From Dentipellis sp. KUC8613 (taxonomy: Eukaryota; Basidiomycota; Agaricomycetes; Russulales; Hericiaceae): a DNA stretch of 64,000 bases. The position numbers and the translations under genes were made by a program. Shown here piece after piece: positions 42,545 through 53,592 of this stretch; position 1 is the first letter of the stretch, and each line of letters starts with the position of its first letter. The stretch is from contig NSJX01000064.1 in assembly GCA_002286715.1 (NCBI GenBank), positions 12,155 to 76,154 on the forward strand, written 5' to 3'. Under the pieces are notes generated by a model, which was not told the origin of the DNA, made no database searches, and was given only the letters and a program-made list of their open reading frames with translations.

Positions 42545-44497
42545 CTATGATGAGTGTATAACCACGACACGGCGCACATCCATCTCGAGTGCCTTCACAT
42601 CCTCCGGCGCAAGTCCACACCCAATGAGAACGACCTCATCAAGGCTACAAGATGTGAGCAAGGGCGCAACATCGACAACCTTCGATTCCGAGCCCTGACC
42701 GGCGGTCTCTTTATTCGGTTCTTTCCCCTTCTCCATATTCTTCTTCTCTTCCTTCCCTTTCCTTTTTCTCTGAACCGCTACCATGTGCTGCTGCCTGATC
42801 TTGGCCTGCTTTTTCGCATCATCACCCAACAGCCGGGAAAGCAGCCCGAAAATCCAGGAAGGGTGCAGCGGAAACGGGTCGGCCGTCAGCGGGCGCTCCA
42901 AAACCAGCCGTTCAAGCGATGGCAATGCATATTTGAGCCATGTCATACCCTGCTGAGACTCCTTGTCTTCCGTTTCGCGCCTCCGCTGCGCGAAATGAAA
43001 AACATCCAGTAGGACTTCCGCAACGGCACACTGCTCCAGCCGCAAGTCCCGTAGCTCGGGCATGCACAGCAGCACGGGCATCCAGTCAGAGTGGTTTGTG
43101 TCTGGGATGGCATCTTGTGGTGATGGTTGGATCTGAATGTGGGCTATGTGCACGTTGCTTAGGTCAAGGGTGTTGCAGAGCGAATGGGCACCGAACAGGG
43201 AGGGCTTCGTTGCGATTGCGAAGTACGATATGGTGAGAACCGTCGCGTCCGCATCGTCTGGGTCAGGGCGTCGGAAGCACCGCAAGGCGATCGTCTTCTT
43301 GTCGCGTCGTAGAGCCAATCCTCGAATAGCGAGATCTGTTGCATCTGGGACCGCAGAGACCCTGCGATGAAGGTGGTCGGCCAGATGATCAGCCAGCTCA
43401 CCGAAGGCGTGGTTTCCACAGCTGCCAAAGTCGACCTGCAGGCGAAGGTGGACGGAGGATAAGAGAGGGATCGTCGACAATGCCTGAGCTTGAGTCATAG
43501 CGTTCAGGCTGATGACGAGCTCGCGGAGGCTCGACGGGATGATGCCGCACTGCTGTAACAACGCACCTCGCTCTTCTTTCGAGCATTTCGGGATGTGTAT
43601 TTCCTCGACATTGGGTGCCATATAGAAAACAGACAGCAGGTGCAAAAGCGAACAGTCCCAGAAGCACACCTTCAGCCAGCGGAGGCTTGACAAGCAAGGT
43701 GGCTCAGGTTCTGTGACCTTGTCTACGAAAAAACAACCGAGCTCAAGCGTCTGCAGGTTCGGTGCGGTAGCCCCAATGGATGCCACGTCCTCTGGGCTGC
43801 AACGCATGTGATAATGCACGTGCAGAAGCGCATTCAGGGCCGATGAATCTCCAAGACGAATATTACGACAGAACGAGAGTTCGCGCAGACAAGGCGCATT
43901 GTGTTCGAAAGTCGCGACTGGGAAATCGAATCCGAGGAAGGGCAAGGAAGTGACATCAATGGCGAATGACTCGAGCATGGGCATCGGGGTTTGTGCAACG
44001 GAACATGAGATGAGCGTGTCGAGACTGACGGAGACATGGTCGAAATGCGAGTAGTACACAACGCCCCGATAATATACATAGAGCTGCCGGATCCGGTGCA
44101 GCTCGCCTTGAAGCAGCCGAAGAAGGTTCTTGTCTTCCACCCAAGACTCCAGTTCGATATCAATGTCCAGAGGAAACGGTTCTGAGCGCTGAAAAAATGT
44201 TGAAATCCACTTCATTGACAAAAGACCCATGACGTGGGTCCAGAGCATCGGGTATCCAATTGCTATGCGCCGCCAGCGACGACAAACGTAGGTGATGCGG
44301 ATCCAGTCAGGGACCTTGGTGCCTGCGAAACACCATCTATGGTCACGGACATCAGCGATGGCCACCGGCGTGTCGGCCACGCAATGGAGGAAGACTCGTT
44401 CGAGGATCTCGGGGGGAAGCCGATCCGTCATCGGAATGATAAGATCTTCAACGTCCGCACACTCGCGTTCGAGTAAACCTGATGGACGGGTAGCCAT
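42545..44497 (-). CDS. F-box protein with leucine-rich region
   Basis: One open frame of 650 codons from the ATG at 44497 (MATRPSGLLERECADVEDLI). The frame is open further upstream but has only a GTG there, so the ATG is preferred. The F-box is MTDRLPPEILERVFLHCVAD to VCRRWRRIAIGYPMLWTHV, the form typical of mushroom F-box proteins. Leu-rich segments follow (LRELSFCRNIRLGDSSALNA, LQTLELGCFFV, LRWLKVCFWDCSLLHLL, LRELVISLNAM, LRDLRLEQCAV). A Lys/Glu-rich insert (KRKGKEEKKNMEKGKEPNKE) precedes the C-terminus, which ends VVVIHSS. It probably serves as a substrate adaptor of an SCF ubiquitin ligase. It ends 242 bp from the end of the orphan gene, in convergent orientation. Confidence 0.85.
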   Translation of the reverse strand: MATRPSGLLERECADVEDLIIPMTDRLPPEILERVFLHCVADTPVAIADVRDHRWCFAGTKVPDWIRITYVCRRWRRIAIGYPMLWTHVMGLLSMKWISTFFQRSEPFPLDIDIELESWVEDKNLLRLLQGELHRIRQLYVYYRGVVYYSHFDHVSVSLDTLISCSVAQTPMPMLESFAIDVTSLPFLGFDFPVATFEHNAPCLRELSFCRNIRLGDSSALNALLHVHYHMRCSPEDVASIGATAPNLQTLELGCFFVDKVTEPEPPCLSSLRWLKVCFWDCSLLHLLSVFYMAPNVEEIHIPKCSKEERGALLQQCGIIPSSLRELVISLNAMTQAQALSTIPLLSSVHLRLQVDFGSCGNHAFGELADHLADHLHRRVSAVPDATDLAIRGLALRRDKKTIALRCFRRPDPDDADATVLTISYFAIATKPSLFGAHSLCNTLDLSNVHIAHIQIQPSPQDAIPDTNHSDWMPVLLCMPELRDLRLEQCAVAEVLLDVFHFAQRRRETEDKESQQGMTWLKYALPSLERLVLERPLTADPFPLHPSWIFGLLSRLLGDDAKKQAKIRQQHMVAVQRKRKGKEEKKNMEKGKEPNKETAGQGSESKVVDVAPLLTSCSLDEVVLIGCGLAPEDVKALEMDVRRVVVIHSS

Positions 44498-45572
44498 GTC
44501 TGACACAGTTGAATACAGCGTAGAATGAGTACAGAGTCGAAGAAAGAACAGACCTTCGTTGACCAATGACCAACCCTCAATCAGATCTGTCACCTAGCAA
44601 CAGAAGTCTGAGAAGATATGCAGCCCCGGGCCTGTATGCTGGAGGAACAGCACGGCCGTGAAGGTGCCGCATGAAAAGGTAAGGACTAGCATGCTCACTT
44701 GGACCAAGATGAAGGGCCGTGAAAGACAGTGCGTGAGCCTATAGGCTGTAGACGCCGGTGGGTTGCTCGACGCTACGAGGGCTTCGGCAATCCCCGCCGG
44801 CACTTTCCTCCTACCTGGATCTCTGAACGTTCCCCCTCGTCGTAGCCCCCGGTATCAAGAAGTGGAAGGTTTCGAGGTAGTTCATGACTATTGTATCATG
44901 CTAAAGTGCGGCTTCCACCGGTGCCATCGTGGCGTCGATTACGCCGCCAACAGCTTTGGATGACTCGTCACTACGCTTTGCGAGGCCACGTGGATTTCAA
45001 GGTACATACCATTTGACTTTTCCGTCGATCCATCTCATTCTGCATACCTAGGCGCGCAGACGCGTTGAATGCAGCGGAGACCATCCTAAGGGACGTGTCT
45101 CTGTATGACTTAGGGAAAGCGACTGTTACATCCGTAATATCAAGTTACTCAGATATTGAAACCAAAGCATTCTCCTCACCGATACCATTGGACACCAGTA
45201 ATACTTGATTCTTTCATGCTTCTCCCTGTTTGAAGTCGATAACAAATATGGCTTACATCTGCACTTGCACGACTACCCGGATGTATGGCAGACGGAGTAA
45301 ACCATCGACACAGATCCTATCGCGTCCACATTCAGGGAGATTATACGCGCACGCCCTCTCATCACGTCCACATCAGCGCATTCTCAATTTCCGCACTCCG
45401 CTCTGTCTGAGGTAAGGACAAAGAGGTGACATCGCGTGGCCGGCATTGTCCATAGTTATCGTGATCATTATAAAGGCGGGTCTCAAATTCGGAGGTCAAA
45501 GTCACGCCTCACTCTTCTCTCTCTGCCACCACAATTCAACTCTCGCTTTGTCCACCCAATACCCAGCGCGAC
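44498..45572. other. Intergenic region upstream of the proline-rich gene
   Basis: Contains divergent promoters for the F-box gene and the proline-rich gene. No gene or repeat recognised apart from the TATA box listed separately. Confidence 0.45.
45468..45477 (+). promoter_or_regulatory. TATA box of the proline-rich gene
   Basis: ATTATAAAGG lies about 100 bp upstream of the ATG at 45573, followed by a pyrimidine-rich initiator region (CACTCTTCTCTCTCTGCC). Confidence 0.5.
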
Positions 45573-46388
45573 ATGCAGAACCAAGTACGCTACACTGTCA
45601 CTAATCCCCCGCCCCGCCAACTGACCTTCCCGATTCCTAGCAATTCATCTCCTCCCAGCCCTTCCCTCCGAGGACGACTTCGACGCGTCCCATCCGCCCC
45701 CTCCCGGCGCGTCCCAAGCTGACTGCCTCCGCCTCTACGCCCGTCATATCCCCCTCCTCCCCCTCCACCACTACAAACGCGTCGCGTCCCGTTGCCGCAG
45801 GCCCCAAGGCCACGCCGCCGCCATGGGGCAACTACCGCTACGCCTGGATGGCACCAACGCAGCAGTCCACCCCTCCGCCCGCGCCTACGCGCTCCCAGCC
45901 CGTGGCTTCCGCCTCCCAGCCCGAGCCAGCGATCCCCCAGCCGCCTAAGCAGACGCGACGCGGCTCTTCTTCGCGCAGCGGCTCCTCGAGTGCGGGCACG
46001 AACAGTCGCGGCAGCGTTGCGTCGGTGGCAGAAGCTGAGGTTACGAAGAAGCGGGCTGCTTCGGGGTCGGGCCGCAAGACGGTGAAGAAGGCAAACACGA
46101 TGGCCACGTTCACGCCCACTCCCGCTCCCGTTCCTGTGCAAGCCCCGGTGCAGCGCTCGGTGCGCGCCCCCACCCCCGTATTCGCGTCCGTCCCAGTCCC
46201 CGTCGTGCCGAAGCCCGCGCCCGCGCCGGTGATGCCGCCTATTTTCGTGCGTTTCTTTCTCTTTGTTTGATTGAATAGATGCTGACAAAGTATCACAGGC
46301 GGCCGATATTGATTTCCTGCAGATGAGCTGCTCGATGCCGATCCCTGAGGGCGGCTGGCCCAGGCGGTCCCCATTTCTTGATCCTTGA
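45573..46388 (+). CDS. Proline/serine-rich protein of unknown function
   Basis: Three exons (45573-45584, 45641-46246, 46299-46388) give 235 residues; both introns are phase 0. The first exon is 12 nt long (MQNQ). The protein is low-complexity: Pro/Thr/Ser-rich throughout, with a basic block (KQTRRGSSSRSGSSS, KKRAASGSGRKTVKKA) and Pro-Val/Pro-Ala runs. A short conserved-looking C-terminal piece, ADIDFLQMSCSMPIPEGGWP, ends RRSPFLDP. It has no signal peptide or membrane segment and I do not recognise it. A good TATA box and clean splice signals support transcription. It is likely a disordered nuclear or cytosolic protein. Confidence 0.65.
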
Positions 46389-46970
46389 CGTTGCTTAGGT
46401 CGGGGGCAGGAGGGATACCATGATTGAGTCAAGGGCCGGGATGGTGCACTAGTGATGTCGTTTGATATCCGATCGTTGATGTTGAAGTGTTGTTGGATTG
46501 TTGCTTCTTTTGATCAGATGTATTCTTCCCCATTTCATGTAAAATTTACGTATTGCAACAATCCATTATATCCTCAGGTTTTCTGCATGCTTCGAAGCCA
46601 CTCGTACACGCGTCAGGCCGCTGCCCTCGGGAAGAAGAGCAGCTTATGGATATGGGGGTATACAAACATACAATATGCCTAACGGCGCGCAGACGTGGGC
46701 TGATGAGCAGGGGTATAACACAACATCGTCAACATTACAGAGGCACCGAGGGTGCCAACAAAGCCATCCGTGCCCCGGGGGCAAACAAGAAATCGTGAAA
46801 GAGAAGAAGAAAGAGAAAAAAAAAACAGTACGCTATTCATACTTCGGCGACCCTGCGCTCGTGCTCACTGGCATCCTCGATGCGTCTTCATAATATGCAC
46901 AAAATCCCTATCCCTCCAAAGCTGAGCCCCTCCAAAGCATCGCGACGAGTCGAGGTTCGCTATGTTCACT
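46389..46970. other. Convergent intergenic region
   Basis: Between the 3' ends of the proline-rich gene and the copper radical oxidase homologue. It contains a purine run (AAAGAGAAGAAGAAAGAGAA) at about 46797-46830. No gene seen. Confidence 0.45.
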
Positions 46971-49001
46971 TCACACGGTGCCGGTACCATTCGCGCCGTC
47001 CACACGCACGCTCGGCGGGAGCACACTCGCCGCGGCCGTCGGCTGCTTGCCAATCTGGCTATTCCCAACAATGACCATAGTCGCATTGCTCGGGACGCCA
47101 TTGACAGTCACGAACACCATGCCAGGCCCGGGCTGAAACAGGTTCGGATTCGGCGGCGGCTGCGCAACGTGCAGCACGATGCTGCCATTTTTGCTGACAG
47201 TGTACGTATTCTTCAGCTGCATCGCGCGCTGGCCCATGTTCATCGCGTGCGTCGTGAAGCCGCCGCGCATGAGCCAGACGGTGGTGTTATCAGCAGCCGC
47301 GTTCGACGAGCCGGAGTACGATGATGCGGGGATGCTGACGTTGAAGGGGGCCCCGCCGTACGAGAGCTTGGTCGGGACGCCCTGCGGCTGCGGACGAACA
47401 GTTGCGGCGAAGTATGTCGGGTAGAAGATCTCCGCCTTGTAGGTGGTGGGGAAGGGGGCGGTGGTGTTGACGTCGGGGTTCGGGTTGGATCCGGCGACGA
47501 AGACGGAGCCGTCGGGAAGGAGGAGGGCGGAAGAACGGTAGAGACGGGGAATGTTCGACGCGCTCATGCCCGCCTGCGACCAGCGGCTGCCCTTGGGCGC
47601 GTTGGGGTTGTAGATGGCCGGTTGAGTTACTGGGGCCGCGGCGAGGGACAGTCCGTAAGGTGTGCGGGACTGAGTAACGTTCTTTGCAATCCCGGCAGTG
47701 CCGTTCGCAGCGCCGTTGAGGACGAGGAGGGTGCCATCAGGGAGAGCGATGAACTGGCCCATAGTGCGGCCGACGGGCATATCGTCATCTTGCTCGTAAG
47801 CGGGCTGCGAGCCATCTGCGGGTTCGGGAGTGAGACGCTGGCAATCCGGGGAAGCGGGGGGATAGAGCGTGTTGGTGGCGGAGGTGGAGTTCTCTGATGC
47901 CTTGGACATGTCAGAGCCCCCGCAGAAGAGGATGGACGGCGTGTAGTTGTTCGCCGGCGTCAAAGGAAGCATGGCGACAGCTCCAGAGGCCGGGTACGAA
48001 CGGACGATGTTCTTGGGCATAGGGGGAAGCGGTGTTCCGACATTGTTGTTGTGGTCCCAGAGGGCTAGGCACGAAAGGATGTCAGCACGTCATAAACAAG
48101 AAGAGGGAATCACGAACTCGTCGAGTTGTTAGTCTGGAAGAACATCTTCCCCGAGGGCATGGTCAAGATTTGAACATACGAGTTCAAGCCGCTCGTCTTT
48201 CCCGGCAACTGCATGACCTGGGGTTCGCCGCCGCGCGATGGGTAGAACTCGAAAGTCGGCTCAGCGACGCCGCCCTCATACAATGCATCGTACGCGGGGG
48301 TGCCTGTGCTGCTGTTACTAGAGCCTCCCGAGGTCATGCCGCCGATGAGCACAACACTGCCGTCAGCGAGAGGCTCAACACCTGGGTACCACCTCTCCTT
48401 GGCCATCTGGAGTCCGGCGGGCGAAGCACTGGATGCACACTCCTCCTGCGCGACATCGCTCTCACAAGGGTCGATGATGCGGATGCCCGTCGAGCCGTCG
48501 TAGTCTGGGATGCCCCGATCAAGAATTGAGTTCTCGCCACTGATAGAGACGTTGCCGTTTCCACCGAAGGTCGCGAAAGACCCGTTCGGCAGATGCATGC
48601 CCGCAGTGGAGAACGGGTTGGTCTGCATGTCCACGGCCGTTGCCTGATTGGTTTTGAGGTCCCTGAAGTCGTGTGGCTGAGTCAGTCACAAGGCGCAGAG
48701 CATCTGACTAAATTAAAGATAGTTCGTACCAGATCGCTGCCCATGCAGAGTGGCCGTTGACTTGGGCAGCGTTCCCTTCAGCCTTGTCGAAGATGTAGAC
48801 CTTCTTGTCATTTCCGAGGAACATCTGTCCGCGGGACGGCGCAAGTCCTAGCGTGAGTGAGACGGAGTGGAGTGAGGAGGGGCGACGTACCATCATGGCG
48901 CTGACGAGGGTATCTCCCACCTCCGCAAACGTGCCAGCCTTTTGCGCATGGACAGAAGGGACGGCTACTAGCCCGAGGGCGAGCAGCGATGAAGTCAACA
49001 T
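46971..49001 (-). CDS. Glyoxal-oxidase-like copper radical oxidase (AA5_1 type) with altered active-site residues
   Basis: Start MLTSSLLALGLVAVPSVHAQ at 49001 is a clear signal peptide; four exons or so; stop at 46971-46973. The fold is the seven-bladed Kelch-type propeller followed by a C-terminal immunoglobulin-like domain (QPQGVPTKLSYGGAPFNVSI to PGPGMVFVTVNGVPSNATM). The family oxidises aldehydes such as glyoxal and makes hydrogen peroxide for ligninolytic peroxidases. One Cu-ligand Tyr is present (KERWYPGVEPLADGS), as is the second (PRLYRSSALLLPDG) and the distal His (GGFTTHAMNMGQRAM). Two positions differ. The thioether Cys expected after Phe in the F-C-x-x-G segment is Ser (TNPFSTAGMHLPNG). 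The His that normally follows the second Tyr (YHS) is Arg (YRS). Both were read directly from the DNA (TCC and CGT). No frameshift or stop is present. It may be an inactive homologue or have other chemistry. Confidence 0.85.
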
Positions 49002-49157
49002 GGGGGAACTAGTCGCAAAAGCAAGTCGGCGCTGTGAATAGCCAATCGTGCGTGTTGGGAAATGCGTGATAGCCCGTCACAGAGCAGATGTGAGGGGACC
49101 AAAGGATACAGGAGTTCCGCAACCTCGAGAAAACGCAGGTTGACCACAGATGCATCC

Positions 49158-49165
49158 ATTTATAA
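49158..49165 (-). promoter_or_regulatory. TATA-like box of the copper radical oxidase homologue
   Basis: The minus strand reads AATTATAAATGG about 157 bp upstream of the ATG. The distance is long for a TATA box, so an upstream leader of about 100 nt would be implied. Confidence 0.3.
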
Positions 49166-52100
49166 TTTGGTTACTGAGGGGTCACGACAGTCCGTTCCAT
49201 CGCGCGACGCTCCAACATAGAAGGAATGTGCTGCACGCCTGCAAGGTACGGATCTTTCCCGCCTCCTGCGTACGCATAACTAATCGTTGCCCTCATTTGG
49301 CAGCTTCAAAAAGGTCCACTGGTATCGTCATAAATTGCTGGAGAACCTTGTGCCTTCCAGTGCGACTGTATTGGGGCCCATGAGCCCGACGAGGGAAAGG
49401 ATTCCGCAGAGGCCGCCGGAGGGCTGCCTGACGACCATTGCGTGTTGTAAGTCTTACAGTGGTGAGACTCAACTGGCAGGTCCTGCAAAGGTCAGCTACA
49501 GGTGACCTTCGCGAGAGCTGATAACCGAAAGATTTGATGAGATTTCCTTCTCGATTTTCCACGACCTTTGATGAGGGACCCGGAGCTATTGTGTCGCTGA
49601 GCGGATCTCTCGGTTATCGTGCGAGAGGAGTGGAGTCGACGAGGAGTCGTGGACTACGATCTGCAAGGGGCGACGCCTCGAAGAAGAAGTCAGGAAGGCA
49701 AGCGAAAGCGTCCAACTCGAAAGCGACAGACCTGAGGAAAATTGCTCTGCATAGTCGCGTATCATACGCATGCTCCAAGTGCTGACTTCTGCAGCCGACT
49801 TGAGCAGATGTGCACGGCAGTTGTGATGGCTTCAGCCAGGGCACGAAACCCACGATACATGAGTGCGCAAGAGGGAGTGTAGACAAGGTCTATCATCAAA
49901 CTCGAACCATGCTGATGCTGTCCACCAACGTCCCGGCCGTGGGACTGCGCATGTTGAGCTTCCGCCACGTGGCACGTGCCACTGATGCTCTCAGGCACTC
50001 GTCCCAGCTCCTCCGACACTGCAGCTCGCAAGGGCAGATAACTGGGTTCGTGAATGTTCCCTGCTGGTGATGTAGACACAGAAACATGCAGATGAGCGTG
50101 AAGCACACTCGACATAACGCGCGGCTGCTTCACTCGGTTCGGGTTTTGAGGCCCCTGTATCAAGCAATGGCGGTGGCTTGAGGGCTTTATCCTTTCAGCC
50201 CGTTATCCCCAAAGAGAATCTTGCAGGTGAGTTCTTTCCAGGCTCGCAACACTATCGTCTCAGACTCTCACATTGATAAGAAAAAACATGTCCTCCGTGG
50301 CTCACAGCCCGCTTGTACGAGTATTCATGCTGTATTCTGTTAAGGCTGGTCTAACCTCTATGAACAATGGTATGGCTCTTTCGTAGGACAGTACCTCATC
50401 TTATCTTCCCCCACCATATTCTATATTTATATCACCATCACCAGCTCGACTACACCGCGGCCAGCGTCGCCATCATCGTCAACGTCACCTTTGCCTCACC
50501 TAATTCCCGAGTCGGCATATACGCGCATCCAGTCGTGGTTCTATTTTCGGAGTCTCCTGGCCATCGTGGCTTTGTAAATGGGCTTGATCTTGCGTGTGCT
50601 TCCACCAGTGAAGCTTCCTTAAGGTGCAGCCTCGTTTGCTTTGACCCCTGCGCTTCGTTCCTTAATGCCCCGCGGATGGACGAAGATAGGTCGCATTGCG
50701 TTCACACTGGTTCTTGCTTCGTCCCAGCATGGTGCCGTTGATGTTGACCTGTTCAAGTCAATCATGCGAAACAGCAAAGTGGCCCAGGTCTGCTTCCATC
50801 TAGCATTCGGGAAGACTACGATCGAAGCTCAGCGCATCGCCAAGGAAATCCAGCCTTACGGCTTCACTTGCGACGAACCTTTGCCAAGCACCTTTGCGGC
50901 AAGGCTGGCGCCTCCATCTAAGCTTCTGCACCTCAGCATCAAGACTTCGCTGTGGATGCACGTCGTCCTCCTGCACTTGCATAAGTATCTTGGCTTGTCA
51001 CTGAATTACTTCCTTTCCGCCCCCGATCATGATGCTAGCTCAAGTTTCCGCAAACCTGTCGCGTGCCGCTGTACCCTCTTTCCCCGCCTTCCTCTGCCCT
51101 GCGGGCCCGTGTCTCTTGTGCGCTGTGCCTGGCTTCTCATCCTCCTTGCACGTGACTCAGGATTGCCATTGACTGTGGTGACAGAAACTACTCCAGCTGG
51201 TCTCTCTTCTCGCGAGTCGACCATGCCAGCCCTTGCACCAAGCACTGACGTCCAGACAAGGTGTCCCTGGCCCGGAACCCTCGTCGTAGTATGAGGTCCC
51301 ATCACCTATCATCGCTGCACTGAAACCCACTGCCCCTCTCGCTCCCGTTCCTGGAGCCAGTCGTTCTCAATTCTCCCTCGTACCAGGCAGGTTCCACACT
51401 TCGTGACCAACGTGCCAGTGCGCCCTCCTGCATGGTGCATAAGATCGCTAGCGTTCCTGTCACGTCTTCGGCGCTCCGAGTGTCCCTCGTCTGCATATCC
51501 GCCAGCGCGAGTTGCACTCATTCATCCCCATTGTGTCCCCAGTGTCGCAGGCACATCTCCATTCTCCACCGCCTCCAGTGTGCACCGGCTGCATCGAACC
51601 AGCGTGCCTCGGATCCTGCATCGCTGCACCCCCATTCCTCAGAGTCTCGCCCCTCGTGACCAAGCTATTTTTATCTCTTCCCCTCATGGATACTGCGTCT
51701 CAGCAGGGCACGATATGCAGCTGCTCAGGTATCGGGTGTGGTATATGCAGGTCCGGCGCCTGCTGGATGTCCTTTTGTCCGAAGTATGTAGGCATTCGTG
51801 GGCTTCCCGGTTCCCCAGCTTAAGTCAGTGGAAGGTGTCCATTCTTCTAAGCCCGCCGGTACTCTCCTCCTCTTCCTCCTCTTCGCCCTCGCTACTTCAC
51901 GCCAGAAATGTCGCCGGTGCGTTTGACGTGCCCTCGGTGGATCTCGCATGCCGTCGCCTCGGTGTACCTCGGGTCATGTAGCTCATCTTTCCCGTCCCCG
52001 TCCCACCGGTACCCTCGTCTTTCTCTTTGCGCGCTCACGTATGGATCTCGCCCAGGAAGTCTCCTGCGCATACCGTTCAACGCCCCCTGGAGGTATTCTG

Positions 52101-53057
52101 CGCGTCCATACACCGACGGCCTGCACGCCTTCGTCAATGTGGTTTCTTTATAACTTCCACAAGCGTCGTGCCTCCGTCGTTTTACTGCACCTCAGAATTT
52201 CCGGCTCCGATCTCGAATGTGCCTAGGGAAACTTATTCGTCTTCTCCCCACTAGTACCCTACCCTCGCCCTCGTCCTGGTCACCGCGCGTACTACAGGAC
52301 ATCCTTGGCGTTTCCGAAACACCCTCCGGTTATCGAGTACACATGTACCGCGACCAGCAATGCGCGGCTCGCTCACCGCGCGCATTGTTCGTCGTAGTAT
52401 GGGATGTTCCCGCCGATCCTGGTTGCCCGGCTGGGCCGTCGTACTTCTCTCGTTGTCACAAGGCGACAGTGGGTGTCGAACATGAAGCCTCGCAAAACGA
52501 CAGGATCCGTGGGGAACGACAATAGCCGTTCAGCCACGGAGTCGAAGCAGTCTGCGCGATACACACAAGCACGTATGGCGCTTGTAAGTTCTCACTACCC
52601 TTCATGCTTCCAAGAGCATCGACGGCCGTTCAGTAAATACCCTAGGTTTCTGATGTCTTGACGCCGCAGCTTGACGACTGCAAGGCACGAGACCTAGTAT
52701 ACCGTTGTACGAATTTCTCACTAGCCCATGTCGATTCGTGAGTCGCATGTAGTTTCTCCCATCGAATACAATCGACTTCTCTAGAGCGACAATTCATCCA
52801 TTCCTACAATTTTCTGTACGCTCTGAAGCAGTTCGTACAAGCATCGGGCTGAAGCATCTACTTCCGCCCCTCGGATACCGGAACTAAAGCCAAAGGGGAA
52901 GGAACGCGCTGCCGCAGAACTTGGCAGAATACGGCCATGGTCGTGCGGACCCGTGCAGACCCAATCGGGACTGACGTACGTCTTGGCGCTCCCCACCGCC
53001 TCCGAGTCGTCTCAAGAGTCACTGCACTGCTGCGCCGGATCGCTTAGACTCCTCAAC
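49166..53057. other. 3.9-kb gene-poor region
   Basis: Many short frames on all strands, the longest 217 codons (50641-51294), but none with motifs, consistent codon pattern or sensible splice joins. The composition is pyrimidine-rich on the plus strand from about 51000 to 52300. It may be decayed mobile-element DNA; no intact element was found. Confidence 0.5.
53051..53057. repeat. Target-site duplication, left copy
   Basis: CCTCAAC immediately before the left terminal inverted repeat; identical to 55318-55324. Confidence 0.6.
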
Positions 53058-53114
53058 CCCAGTGAAAATCCCGCCTGGCGAAATCGGGCGAGGTATGGTC
53101 TGATATGTAAAAAT
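53058..53114 (+). repeat. Left terminal inverted repeat
   Basis: Begins CCCAGTGAAAATCCCGCC and pairs in inverted orientation with 55261-55317 with about five mismatches over 55 bp. Confidence 0.8.
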
Positions 53115-53576
53115 GCGAGTGAGCTGGCGACATCTGTTCACATCTGCTCAATCGTCTCGGGCAAAGTATCAATTGTATTTCTTTCTTCTAAATACGGAGT
53201 AGAACTGTCAGCGTAAAGTACGAGTATACCCGTGTACTCTAAGTTCCGATTCGACTGAGTCGACTCATTGTTCAAAGTTGTCCGTCCCTGTCGTGACCCC
53301 TTCTCTCCTCCCTCCACCAACATCCGCCCGTCTCCTGTATCCCCTTCCCGTCCAAGATGCCCGAGCGGTTGCTTGTACACAACTGCTACCAGCGACATGG
53401 TGTGCGACTCATCATAATGTTATCAATGCCTCGCTGTTCATCGCATTGTCGAGGACAGAGCGGTCAGCGGTACATAAGTAGGTGGGTGGAAGACCACACA
53501 CAAGCACGGCACATACTCATATTTCTCCATGACACGCGGAAATGATCATCAGAGATGACTTGAACTCGTGAGCTTT

Positions 53577-53592
53577 GGCGGGCGGGCGGGCG
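53577..53592. repeat. (GGCG)4 microsatellite
   Basis: Four head-to-tail GGCG units, followed by degenerate units up to about 53620, inside the TIR element. Confidence 0.75.

Noticed and set aside
50641..51294. 217-codon plus-strand frame in the gene-poor region
   Set aside because: No domain, no neighbouring exons, and similar frames occur by chance in this pyrimidine-rich stretch.
53359..53440. tRNA-like start GATGCCCGAGCGG
   Set aside because: No matching acceptor 3' strand or T arm could be folded downstream.
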